From: an uncultured bacterium
GTDB lineage: Bacteria; Bacillota; Clostridia; Oscillospirales; Oscillospiraceae
DNA length: 52,575 nt
Direction: 5' to 3'
NCBI GenBank assembly: GCA_948469375.1
Contig: CAOKLO010000020.1
Span: forward strand, 1-52,575
The notes under the pieces are model-generated. The model searched no databases and had not been told where the DNA came from. It saw nothing but the letters and a program-made list of their open reading frames with translations. Of the stretch, positions 1 through 10,200 are shown one piece after another; the first letter of the stretch is position 1, and each line of letters begins with the position of its first letter. The translations under genes were made by a program, and so were the position numbers.

Positions 1-2
1 CT

Positions 3-437
3 CCTGCACCCGCACAAGAACCCGCTGCCCTGGAGCTGGATGTGAAAATCCACTCTATCAATACCAGCGGCAACGTTCTGGCATACGCCTCCGTCACCCT
101 GGGCGGCTGCTTTGCTGTTCGGGGACTTCGGATCGTAGACAGCACGAAAGGTCCCTTCGTCTCCATGCCCGGCTACAAAGCCAAGGATGGCTACCGGGAT
201 ATCTGCTTCCCCTGCACGAAGGAGTTCCGTCAGCAGTTTCAGGATGCGGTGCTGTACGCCTACCATCAGGAGCTGACTCAGATTCACGAGTCCAGAAGCT
301 GTGATCGGCCCCGCCAGAGAGAGTCCTCCGGCTTCGAGGAGCGGGCCGCGCCCGGCCCCGCTGAGGCCCCGGAGGAGGCGCCTCCCGACGGTTTTGAGGA
401 AGAGGGCCCGTCCTATGGCGGCATGGCCATGCAGTAG
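3..437 (+). CDS. SpoVG-family protein, 5' end cut by window edge
   Basis: The reading frame is open through the left edge, so the gene starts outside the window; the GTG at 42 is internal. The visible part matches the SpoVG fold: a VKIHSIN strand, ASVTLGG, the GLRIVD strand, FVSMPGYKAKDGYRDICFP, and an AVLYAYHQEL helix. SpoVG proteins are small nucleic-acid-binding regulators, and ICEs of gut Firmicutes often carry a longer version. The roughly 50-residue tail is rich in Pro, Glu and Gly and looks disordered. The family assignment is firm; the role in the element is unknown. Confidence 0.85.
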   Translation, partial: PAPAQEPAALELDVKIHSINTSGNVLAYASVTLGGCFAVRGLRIVDSTKGPFVSMPGYKAKDGYRDICFPCTKEFRQQFQDAVLYAYHQELTQIHESRSCDRPRQRESSGFEERAAPGPAEAPEEAPPDGFEEEGPSYGGMAMQ

Positions 438-495
438 ACACCGCTCACAAGCTCCGGATGGGGCTGTGAAATATAGTTAAGGAGGAATCCAACCC

Positions 496-1394
496 ATGAA
501 ACGCTTTTTTACCCTGCTTATGACCTTGACGATCCTGTCGCTGGCCTGCATCCCCTCCGCCCTGGCGGCGGACGCCTCCGCAGCCTGTTATCCCACTTCC
601 GTTACCCGGAGCGAGGACGGCAGAGAGATCCGCAAGATCTATGACCTCGGCCCCCAGGAGGACCCGGCGGGCATCCCCCGCTCCGATTTTCAGCAGGACG
701 GCGTCCTGTACACCTTGATAGACCTGCTGAAGCAGGAACTCCCGAGAACGAGAGCCGCCAGCATGTGGAGACGGTAACGCTGGAAAGCAAGAACAAAGAC
801 ATGGCCTCCGTGCTGGAGCTGCTGCCCCAGCAGAGGGAGTTCGTCACCAGTGACGGCCTCTCCGGTACGCTTACCCTCCAGCTGGATACCGTACAGGTAG
901 AAGCCTCCGGCTATGGCAGCTCCACCAGGGCGGTCAACGTCACCCGGTCCTATCCAAACCTTGCCGGACAGGACACCTCGTACATCCCCAAGACCATCCA
1001 GGACGGCGGACGCACCCTGACGCTCCAGGATATCAACTGGCAGACGGACAACACCGCCAGCCTGGACGGACACGACATGGGAGACCGCTTTACCGCCGTG
1101 GCCACCTACAGCGGTTCGGCCACCAGCAGCTATGTAAAAGGCTACACGGTCACCGCAAATTACACCGGAACCGTCAGCCGGATCGCCCTGAACAAGACCC
1201 GGTATGTGGCCATCTTTGAGGGCGGCGGACCCACCGTGGATATCATTCCCACGGAGGCGGATTCTTCTCCCGGCTTCCAGTTCCAATGGTCCTATGTACT
1301 GGTCCCCTTGGGTTTGCTGGCCCTGGCAGGCGGCGGCATGGGAGGCGCCCTGTTTTTGAAGCGGCGGCACGAATCTGAGGAAGGGGCGGAGTAA
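496..1394 (+). pseudogene. exported single-pass membrane protein, one-base frameshift
   Basis: A good ribosome binding site (AAGGAGGAA) precedes ATG 496. The first 25 residues are a signal peptide ending SALAA. The frame runs to about 740 and stops at 777, while the protein clearly continues in another frame to 1394. One extra C in the C-run at 741-743 joins KQELPENESRQHVETVTL smoothly and gives 299 residues. The second part has beta-rich sequence and a C-terminal membrane helix (about FQWSYVLVPLGLLALAGGGM) followed by KRRHES, so the body would lie outside the cell. I do not recognise the family. The break could be a real mutation or a base-calling error. If only the second half is expressed, GTG 765 lacks a clear ribosome binding site. 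Confidence 0.7.
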
Positions 1395-1400
1395 CGGCGC

Positions 1401-1799
1401 TTACCTCTGTTTCAGGTGGGCGCTTAATTTTTTGTCCTCTACCCGGATATGGTTGACCAGAAGCGCCACATGCTTGTTCAGCGCTCCCAGGTCCGCTACG
1501 GAAGGGCCCGCGGCCGGAATACCCGAGGCGATCTCCCGGAGTGTCTTTTTATATCCCGCGTGAAATGCCTTGTGGGCGGGCATTCCGGGATAGCCGCTCT
1601 CCTGCTGAAGCTGTTCCTCGTGGCTGAAATGCTGGTTCACATAACCGATCAGGAACTGGATGGCGGGCTCCATGGAGGCCCTGCCCTGCCCCTTCCCGCA
1701 GGAGTCCAGCAATTGGTTTACCGCCTGAAACAGCTCCCGGTGTTCCCGGTCAATGATGGCGTTTCCGGTTTCAAGGTCTTTTGTCAATTCGTATCTCAT
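1401..1799 (-). CDS. bacteriohemerythrin
   Basis: A 132-residue protein starting at MRYELTKDLETG, with AGGAG about 9 nt upstream; longer upstream frames lack a binding site. It carries the hemerythrin iron ligands in order: His of DREHRELF, HFSHEEQLQQE, HKAFH near residue 72, and HIRVED near the C-terminus. Hemerythrin domains bind a di-iron centre and oxygen, and in anaerobes are linked to oxygen sensing or storage. It is transcribed against its neighbours and converges on the exported-protein gene with almost no gap, so it looks like an independent gene in the surface block. Confidence 0.9.
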   Translation of the reverse strand: MRYELTKDLETGNAIIDREHRELFQAVNQLLDSCGKGQGRASMEPAIQFLIGYVNQHFSHEEQLQQESGYPGMPAHKAFHAGYKKTLREIASGIPAAGPSVADLGALNKHVALLVNHIRVEDKKLSAHLKQR

Positions 1800-1897
1800 G
1801 TTTTGTTTCTCCTTTGACGCTGGTTGAAAAGCAAACGCTCCCATTATAATGTGCCGCCGCCTCTTTGTCAAGATGGCGGTGGCGGAAAGGAAGTCAT

Positions 1898-2779
1898 ATG
1901 AAAAAGCATCTTCTTTTGACCCTGCTTGCCGCACTGGCCCTGTCGGTCTCCGCCGGGGCGCTGGAATACACCATGGAGGCCCCCGACAGTCCCAACTACG
2001 GCAAAGCCTCCTCCATCGAAGTGGTTCACACCCGGGACAACGGCGAACGGAAAAACGCCGACGTCAGCAAAAACGCTGCCCTGATTCCGCCGGGTTTTGG
2101 AACTCCCATGGCAGACTTGCCCGGCAGCGGTGAATATCTCACCCCCAATCTGGCCCCGGAAGCCAAGGCGGGAGTCGGAGCGTCGGTCAACGGCAGTATG
2201 TCCGCAGCGGTTGCGCTGCCTCCCTCCAGCGGGAGCGTCGTGTTTGCGCCCTCCGGCGGCAATGCGGCAGCCGCTCCTCCCAGCGGGAACAGCGGCTCTG
2301 TATATCAGCCCGGCTCTTCCAGCCTGACCACCACCACCAAACCCACCGCAACGGACGCGTCCACCTTCACCAGCGTGACGGAGGGCCTCTACTACAAGGG
2401 CGGATACCTGGGCAGGCTGGAAATTCCCGCCATTGACCTGAGCGTCAAGGTTTACCAGGGTACCGGAAGCTCCACTCTTGCCAAGGGCGCTGGACACTTT
2501 GAGGAAACCTCCATCTGGGGCGGCAACGTCTGCCTCGCCGCACACAACCGGGGGACCAACAACTACTTTGGAAAGATTCACACCCTGGACGCCGGGGACC
2601 GGATTTCCCTCACCACCAAGCTCGGGACAAAGACCTACGAGGTGACCACGGTTTCCAAGGTCAGTGAAACGGACCGGAGCGGCCTGGAGGAAACCGGCGA
2701 GAGCTGCCTCACCCTGTATACCTGCGTCCGGGACCAGCGGGACCTTCGTTATTGCGTCCGGGCGGTGGAGGTTGTGTAA
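1898..2779 (+). CDS. class D-like sortase
   Basis: Start ATG 1898 follows GGAAAGGAAG. The 293-residue product has a signal peptide or N-terminal anchor (MKKHLLLTLLAALALSVSAGA), a Ser/Pro/Gly/Thr-rich spacer to about residue 160, and a C-terminal sortase domain. Visible catalytic elements are His in CLAAHNRG, Cys in TLYTC, and the Arg in DLRYCVR. The TLYTC motif is typical of class D sortases. It lies 1.5 kb upstream of a giant CnaB protein that ends in LPRTG, its likely substrate. The long low-complexity linker between anchor and enzyme would let the domain reach through the wall. Confidence 0.88.
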   Translation: MKKHLLLTLLAALALSVSAGALEYTMEAPDSPNYGKASSIEVVHTRDNGERKNADVSKNAALIPPGFGTPMADLPGSGEYLTPNLAPEAKAGVGASVNGSMSAAVALPPSSGSVVFAPSGGNAAAAPPSGNSGSVYQPGSSSLTTTTKPTATDASTFTSVTEGLYYKGGYLGRLEIPAIDLSVKVYQGTGSSTLAKGAGHFEETSIWGGNVCLAAHNRGTNNYFGKIHTLDAGDRISLTTKLGTKTYEVTTVSKVSETDRSGLEETGESCLTLYTCVRDQRDLRYCVRAVEVV

Positions 2780-2884
2780 TATGCTTCACTTCCACAGCCC
2801 TATTTCTCCTTGCTTTTCATCGGTTCCCATAGCTTTTCATCTTGCTTTCGGGTATGATAAGCCTAAGAACCGGGAGGGACCGGC

Positions 2885-3124
2885 ATGACGGTCCTGGAAT
2901 TTATACGCCAGCACCCCGCCCAGGCGGTGGATGTGATCTCCTCGAAAGGCTATGATCACTTGACGCCGATGCGGGCCATGGCGCTTGCGAGGGACCACCC
3001 CCAGGACGTGGAGCTCTTGGACTGGCAGATCTGCCACTCCAGCTTCTCTGGCGGAACCTGGCATGTGCTGGCAGCGGCCCCCGCTTTGGAACAAGGTCCT
3101 GAGCTGACGCTTGCCATGGCCTGA
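2885..3124 (+). CDS. small hypothetical protein (79 aa)
   Basis: ATG 2885 has GGGAGG about 6 nt upstream and the frame runs cleanly to 3124. The product begins MTVLEFIRQHPAQAVDVISS and has no signal peptide or membrane helix. I do not recognise a domain. Similar short proteins starting MTV.EFI are, from memory, common in gut Firmicutes ICEs, which supports it being real. It sits between the sortase and the CAP protein and is probably co-transcribed with the latter. Confidence 0.6.
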   Translation: MTVLEFIRQHPAQAVDVISSKGYDHLTPMRAMALARDHPQDVELLDWQICHSSFSGGTWHVLAAAPALEQGPELTLAMA

Positions 3125-3157
3125 GCCTCCCGGAATACTTAAAGGAGGAACACAGAG

Positions 3158-4204
3158 GTGAAAAAGAAGGATTTTGGCACACTGCTTACTGGCATGGCTC
3201 TGGGCGCCGTCCTGACGGGCGGAGCGATGGCCGCAGGTGTGACGGCGGAACCCGCTTGGTCTCCCATCTATGTGGACGGGCAGCAAGTCCAGATGACAGC
3301 CTATAACATCCTGGGCAACAACTATGTGAAGCTGCGGGACATTGGGAAGGAAGTGGGCTTTAACGTCTACTATCAGAACGGCGTACAGGTGGACAGCGGC
3401 GCGCCCTACACAGGGGAAGCCCCTGTGAATACCGCGTCCCAGCCAGACAGCTCCCGGACAGGGGCGCTTAGTGTCAGCAGCCACAAGGGAGACGCCCTTT
3501 CTGTGGGAGACCGGAGCATGGTGGTAGTCAGCCCTTACGGAACCAATGTTACCGCCGTTTCCTCGAATCCCGGCGTAATCGCTCTGGAACAAACGCTGGG
3601 CAATTATGTTATGGTTGTGAAAGCCCCTGGAACCGCTGTAATCAGCGTCACGGATGAAGCCGGGAATCAGGCAAGCATGACCCTGACGGTCAGCGGAAAG
3701 TCCCCGGCCCCTACTCCGCCTGCCGAAAACGGCAGTCCCGAGCAGGTCCCGGCGGGCAGCAATCCGGTAGTCAACAGTGAGTGGTCCCATAACCCGGACG
3801 CGGACCTGACAGCAAATATGGATATCCGCCTGGAAATGGTCCAACTGATCAATCAGGTCCGGCGTGAACACGGCAGGGCGGAACTCCCCATAGATGACCG
3901 GCTGATGAACGCCACACAGGACGTTTCTACCCAGTGTTTCAGGGAACACACGCGGTACGAGCAGGAAGTTACGATTGCCTATGGCTGGCTTTATGGTGGA
4001 TGCGACAACCTTACCTGTTTCAACATGGCATCGAATGGAAACATCGCCCAGAGAGCGGTTGCAAATTGGGTAAACTCTCCCGGACATCTTCAATCCATGC
4101 TGAGAGAGGACCTGACCTGCATCGGCGTGGGAGTTACCATTAAAAATGACACCGCCTACTGCCATATGTTTGCGGGTAATCCCACTGGGCGCGGCATCCT
4201 CTAA
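3158..4204 (+). CDS. secreted CAP/SCP-domain protein with stalk domains
   Basis: GTG start at 3158 with AAAGGAGG upstream; 348 residues. Order: signal peptide or anchor (residues 1-27), a copper-amine-oxidase-N-like segment (about 37-76, IYVDGQQVQMTAYNI then NYVKLRDIG), a Big-2-like Ig domain (about 95-180, VSSNPGVIALEQ through VISVTDEAGN), a Pro-rich linker, and a CAP domain (about 220-345). CAP hallmarks are LINQVRREHGRAEL, FREHTR, and VANWVNSPGHLQSML. CAP proteins are secreted and often act at cell surfaces; an enzyme activity is not established. It ends just before a strong terminator, so the surface genes from the sortase onward may form one unit. Confidence 0.87.
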   Translation: MKKKDFGTLLTGMALGAVLTGGAMAAGVTAEPAWSPIYVDGQQVQMTAYNILGNNYVKLRDIGKEVGFNVYYQNGVQVDSGAPYTGEAPVNTASQPDSSRTGALSVSSHKGDALSVGDRSMVVVSPYGTNVTAVSSNPGVIALEQTLGNYVMVVKAPGTAVISVTDEAGNQASMTLTVSGKSPAPTPPAENGSPEQVPAGSNPVVNSEWSHNPDADLTANMDIRLEMVQLINQVRREHGRAELPIDDRLMNATQDVSTQCFREHTRYEQEVTIAYGWLYGGCDNLTCFNMASNGNIAQRAVANWVNSPGHLQSMLREDLTCIGVGVTIKNDTAYCHMFAGNPTGRGIL

Positions 4205-4236
4205 CCTCAAGTAAATATTGACCACACCCCAAAGGA

Positions 4237-4268
4237 AGACCTTTCAGTGAAAACTGAAAGGTCTTTTT
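4237..4268 (+). terminator. intrinsic terminator after CAP gene
   Basis: A perfect 12-bp stem (AGACCTTTCAGT pairing with ACTGAAAGGTCT) closes a GAAA tetraloop and is followed by TTTTT. It ends the unit of the CAP gene. It also rules out an ATG-like start inside it at 4247 for the next gene. Confidence 0.9.
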
Positions 4269-4297
4269 CATTGGAAAATTTAGAACAGGAGTTTTTT

Positions 4298-7200
4298 ATG
4301 GAAAAAATGAGACATCATTTGCGGACGCGCCTGACGGCTCTGCTGCTGGCGCTGGTCTGCGTCCTCGGTCTGCTCCCCTCTACCGCCTTTGCGGCGGCGG
4401 ATACCATCAAGCTCAAGGAGTTCGGTATGTCCGGCGTTGCCTATCAGTCCGCCGCACTAGGTAAATGTACCCTGCATCAGATGTACTACGAAAACGGTTC
4501 GGCAACTATGGTTGGTTTCTGCGGTACCAAGGGCGGCGGCATGGGCAACAGCCTGAAGGGGCAGACTTGGGGAAACAAAACTGAAATCTCTGACTCCACC
4601 GTGAAGATCATGATGGCTTACTATTACGCTCACTCTACCGGCGTTTTTACCGACGAGGCCCGCGCCCTGGGTGTAGATGATGTCTGGGGGCCTGAGTACA
4701 CCTGGTACATGAACGCCTGGGTCCAGGCTTGCATCTGGCGGTATCAGCAGGGGAGCATGAGCGATCCTGTTGTCTCCTGCGCTGAGGAGTTCATGGCTGT
4801 TTACAATTCCTTGGAAGGCACCCGCTACACCAGCATCGACGATAAACTGGACGGCAAGAGTTTTCGGGACCGCACTCAATTTATCCTTGATATTGGGAAC
4901 CAGGGCGTTTGGGGGGATTGTAAGGTCTATCTGTACAACTTCACCGGCTCCGGCAGCTCCTCGCATCCGGCCAGCTCCGTGCAGAAGGTAATCCTGGGCG
5001 AGTTATCCCCGACTACCACGACACACGACAAGTACTCTCTAATCGTGAAGAAGGTGGATGCTACCAATCCCTCCAAGGGTCTTGCAGGGGCGGAGTTCCA
5101 CATTGAATCTGAGAACGGATCTTTTTCTAAGGATATTGTGACTGGGTCGGACGGGACCTACACACAGGACCGGCTCGACCCCGGAACGTACTCCGTAACT
5201 GAAACGTCCCCTCCGCCGGGCGGATACCAGATTGACAACCCCGGCCCGCAGTATGTGACCCTTCCCGGCAACGGAAACAATACGGTTACAGTCACGTTTA
5301 TGGACTCCCCCCCTTCCAGTGGAGAAGGCAGTATCCGTAAAGTAGACGCGGACAATCCCTCCAGGGGCCTCGCCGGGACGGTTATTAAGATCATCGGCGT
5401 GGACAACAGCTTCGTGGGGACCTATGTCACCGGCGAAGGCGGATACCTCGCCGATGTTCCCTGGGATACCATGCCCATAGGCAGCTATGAGGCCGAGGAG
5501 GTAACTCCACCGGAGGGCTTCACCAAAAGCCCGGACCCCAACAAGGTCAAGCAGACCTTCGTATGGGACGGGAAAAGCGACGTTTCCCTCGTTTTTGAGA
5601 ACGACAGCAAGGTCAAGGTCAAACTCATCAAACTGGATGATTCCAATAATTCTCTTCCCGGCGCTGTATTCAACATCGTCAAGGACGGCCAGATCATCGG
5701 TACGGAGGCCACCTCGGAGGACGGGTCCATCACAGTGACGGACGTGACCGAAGGAATGTATGCCTTTGTTGAGGTGTTTGCCCCAGCGCCTTTCGCCAAG
5801 CTGACGGAGCCGGTCATCGCGCATGTGGATCAGGCCACCATCAATGGCGGCGGGACCGTCACAGTCTCGGCAGCGGACAAAAAGCTCCCGAACCTGACGA
5901 TCCTGAAACGGGACTCCCAGACCGGGGACGTGATCCCCAATACCCACTTTGAAATCCGTGGTATCCACTACGGCTACCACAACGATGTGACCACCGGCCC
6001 CGACGGCAAAGCGGTTCTTACTGCCATCCCCTCGGACAGCTATGAAGTCACGGAGAAATCCGTGCCGGACCCCTGGGTCGTTGGAGATGAGCCGACGCAG
6101 ACAATCTGGCTGGAGGCCGGAGATGATAAGCAGCTGATCTTTGACAACATGAAGCAGCCCCTTCTCAAAATCGCAAAAGTGGAGAAGGGCACAGACCCCG
6201 CTGTCTACATCCCTGAGACAAACTTCCTGATTGAGGCCATTGACGGCGACTACCGCCACGACGTCACCACCGGCCCGGATGGTACTGTGGAACTGCGTGT
6301 GGCCCCCGGCTCCTACAAAATCACGGAACGGTCCGTGCCGGAGCCGTACTACATCAGCGGCGAGCCGACACAGACCATCAGCCTCAATCCCGGCGATGAA
6401 AAGGAGGTCCTCTTCGAGAATCAGAAGAAGCCCCTGCTCACCCTCAAGAAGATTGACGCGGACACCCAGGCCCCGATCCCGAAAACGGTCCTGACCGTCA
6501 AGGCCCTGGACGGCACTTATCAGGATGACTGGACCACCGGGCCGGACGGGACGGTTTCCCTCCGGGTGGAACCCGGCACCTACGAGGTCACGGAAAAATC
6601 CGTGCCCGCGCCGTACTATCTGCCGGACAAGGACGCGGACCGGACCCAGACCATTACCCTCAGCCCCGGCGATGAAAAGACCCTCGTTTTCCGCAACCGG
6701 AAGGCTCCGGAATTGACGGTTTTCAAGGAAAATAGTATCACCGGGGAACCGATTGAACACGCTAAATTCAGTATCCGCTATACCAGCAACGGCGAAGCGT
6801 CCGAGGCTCCCGCCACCATCGACTATGGCGAGGTATTCACGGACTCCAGAGGTGAGATCCGGGTACACGAGCTGGGTAAGCGGCTGTACCCCGGTGAATT
6901 TTCCATAACTGAATTGGAACCGGCGGACGGATTCCAGCTCAAGGAACCCATCACGCAGACAGTCATTATTCACGGAAATGAGAGCAAGACTGTCCGTTTC
7001 CAAAATACGCCTCTATCGGCACTCGTGGTCTGGAAATATGATTCTATCACTGGGGCGCCAGTTGAGGGCTGTATTTTCCAGGTTCGGTACATGTCCGGCA
7101 CCAGCGGCACGGGCGGCACCGTCATCGGCACCTATAAGACCGGCCCCGGAGGCAGCTTCACCATCAACCGCCTGAAGGCGGGCGCTTACCTCGTGGAGGA

Positions 7201-10200
7201 GCTGGCCAGTGACGGGGACCACGTGATGGACACCGCGCCGCAGACAGCCTATATCTCCGGTAAGGAGCAGGATGTGGTGCAGCTCTACTTCGGAAACAGC
7301 CCCAAGGGCTCCCTCCTGATCAAGAAAATCGACGCCAGCACTCATGAGCCTTTAAGTGACTGCGAATTTTTTATCACCGACAGCCATGGGACCATGATTG
7401 GAGACGCCAACGGAAAATTTGTGACGGACAGCGCCGGGACCATTTTGATCTCCAATATCGCCCCCGGAACCACCATCGTGGCGCGTGAAACCAGGGCCAA
7501 GGAGAACTATATCCTGGATGATGTGCCCCAGACCGCCACCATCAAGGCGGGCCAGACCGTCACTCTGGAGTTCCGCAACCAGCCCAAGGGCTCCGTCACG
7601 CTCTATAAATTTAGCAGCCTGGACCGGAGGACTCCCTTAGAGGGTGTCGGTTTCAAAATCACCTTTGCGAATGGGCAGGTCGTTGATAATATCGGCGGCA
7701 AGCTGTCCTCCAACGGAATTTATTATACTGACTCATCGGGCCAGATCAACATTTCCGGGGTGACCGGCACACTGGTATTTACAGAAGTTTCCAGTATTCC
7801 GGGCTATTTGATCGACGAAAACCGAAAGAGCCAGACCATCGTGGTCAACCCCAATGACCACCAGAGCGTCTACTTCTATAACCAGCCCATTGGAAATCTC
7901 GTAATCAAGAAGATGTCCTCCACCACCAAGGAGCCGCTGAGTGACGTGGTGATTCGCGTCACCCGGACGGACGGCACCGTCGTCGGAGAGTCCAACGGCG
8001 AGTTCCGAACGGACGAGGCGGGGTTCATCAGAATCCCCGTGGAGCCGGGCGGCTATATCGTGCAGGAAGTAAAAAGCAAACCCGGATTCCTGCTGGATGA
8101 CACGCCGAAAACCATTGAGGTCAAGGGCCCCGGCACCTACAATATCGAGCTGTTCAACCAGCCTCTGGGGTCCCTTGTCATCCACAAGTACAGCAGTCTG
8201 GACCGCAAGACGCCCCTGGCCGGAGTCCAGTTCAAGGTGACCTACGCCCCCGGCTGTGTCGTGGACAATGAAAACGGCAGCGTGTCCTCCAACGGTATCT
8301 ATTATACCGGGCCGGATGGGACCATCACCATCAACGGAATCGTGGGCACGGTGGTCATCACGGAGCAGGCCACAATTCCTGGGTACACCATTGACCCGGA
8401 AACCCGGAGCCAGACGGTGGTGGTGAATCCCGACGACGTTCAGAACCTCTATTTTTACAATTCGCCCAAGAATACGCTGATTATCGAAAAATACATCGAG
8501 GAGGAGGGCAGCAAACACAAGCCGCTGAAGGGTGTGACCTTCCTGGTCACCGATTCCAGCGGGGCCGTCGTCGGAAACAGCAACGGTGAGTTCATCTCCG
8601 GGGACGATGGCCGGGTGGTCATCCCCGGCGTGGAGCCTGGGTCCACCATTTCCGTGCGGGAAATCAAGGTGCCCGAGGGCGTGGTGCTGGACGGCATCCC
8701 CAAGACCATCAAAATCAGCGATAACGGGGCAAACATCCTCCGTTTTTACAACAAAAAAGTGGGGACTCTCGTGGTCAGGAAACTGGATAAAATCAGTAAG
8801 GAGCCGCTGAGCGGGGTTGAATTTGAATTGACCTACGCCGAGGGCGGCTATGTAGACGACGCCAACGGCCACCTCTCCTCCAAGGGCCTGTATACCACCA
8901 ACGCCAATGGGGAAATTCGGGTTCCAGTAGTAGGAACGGTCGTAGTAAAGGAGGTCAAGAGCCTCCCCACCCACGTCATTGATGAGGCCACCAGAATCCA
9001 GACCGTCACGGTGAACCCGGCGGACACCCAGACGATCACCGTGTACAACGAACCCCTCTGCTCTTTGACGATCTCGAAAAAAGATGCGGTCAGCGGAAGA
9101 CCTGTACCCAACACTGAATTTACTTTGAAAGACGGCGACGGAAACCTCATTGGCCGATATACCACCGGGGCCGACGGGACTGTGACGGTAACTGGTTTGA
9201 TCCCCAATTCAACGGTCGTCGTGGTGGAAACCAGGGTCCCCTCCAATTATGTCCTCGATCCCACGCCCCGGACGATTATTGTCCGCAACGGCAGCAACAG
9301 CGTATCCAGCGGCGGGACCACCAGCGGAGGAAGCTCCTCCGGGAGCGGAAGCGGAGGCAGCCACCTGGATGTGGAGAACATCCCCAAAACCACACTGACC
9401 ATTGAAAAGTACCTGGAAACCGAAACTGGCAACGTCCCCCTGAAGGGCGTCACCTTCCTCGTGACTGATAGCTCCGGGGCGGTTGTTGGCAGCAGTAACG
9501 GTGAATACATTACCGGGGAGGACGGGCGTATCGTCATCCCCAATCTGGAGCCGGGAATCACTGTGACCGCGAAGGAACTCAAGGTCCCGGACGGCGTGGT
9601 GCTGGACTCCACACCCAAGAGTATTGAGATTAAGGGCGGCGAAGGCGGACAGACGCTCCGTTTTGTCAACCAAAAAACCGGGTATCTTGTGATCAAGAAA
9701 CTGGATAAGCTGACTTCCGAGCCGCTGGCCGGTGTAGAGTTCAAATTGAGCTATGCCTCCGGGGAGTATGTGGACGACAATTTTGGGCATCTGTCCTCCC
9801 TGGGGCTTTTTAAAACGGATGCCAATGGTGAAATTCGGGTCCCCGTCGTGGGAACCGTGGTTGTCGAGGAAACAAAAACGCTGCCCAATTACACCATTGA
9901 CCCCGGAACTAAACGGCAGGTGGTCACGGTCAATCCCGCAGACACCCAGACGATTACCGTGTACAATACCCCTGGAACCACCCTCACAATTCAGAAGCTG
10001 GTAACAGGCACCACGGACAAGCCCCTGGCTGGGGTCGAGTTCCTGATCACCGACAGCAGCGGAGCCTACGTCGGCCCCAACAAGGGCGTCTACCGGACGG
10101 ACGAGTTTGGCCGTATCGTGCTCTCCGATTTGAAGCCTGGAACGGTCATTACCGCGAAAGAAACCGCCACGGTGGACGGGTTCGTACTGGATGGAACGCC

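Noticed and set aside
2837-4225. 462-codon minus-strand frame opposite the CAP gene
   Set aside because: No domain or ribosome binding site, and the plus strand carries a complete CAP protein with motifs.
4247-4297. Upstream extension of the adhesin start to an ATG-like codon at 4247
   Set aside because: It lies inside the terminator hairpin and has no ribosome binding site; ATG 4298 has AGGAG at 6 nt and is followed by a proper signal peptide.
5039-7003. Long minus-strand open frames opposite the adhesin
   Set aside because: They mirror the repeat structure and codon bias of the plus-strand gene and lack ribosome binding sites and domains.
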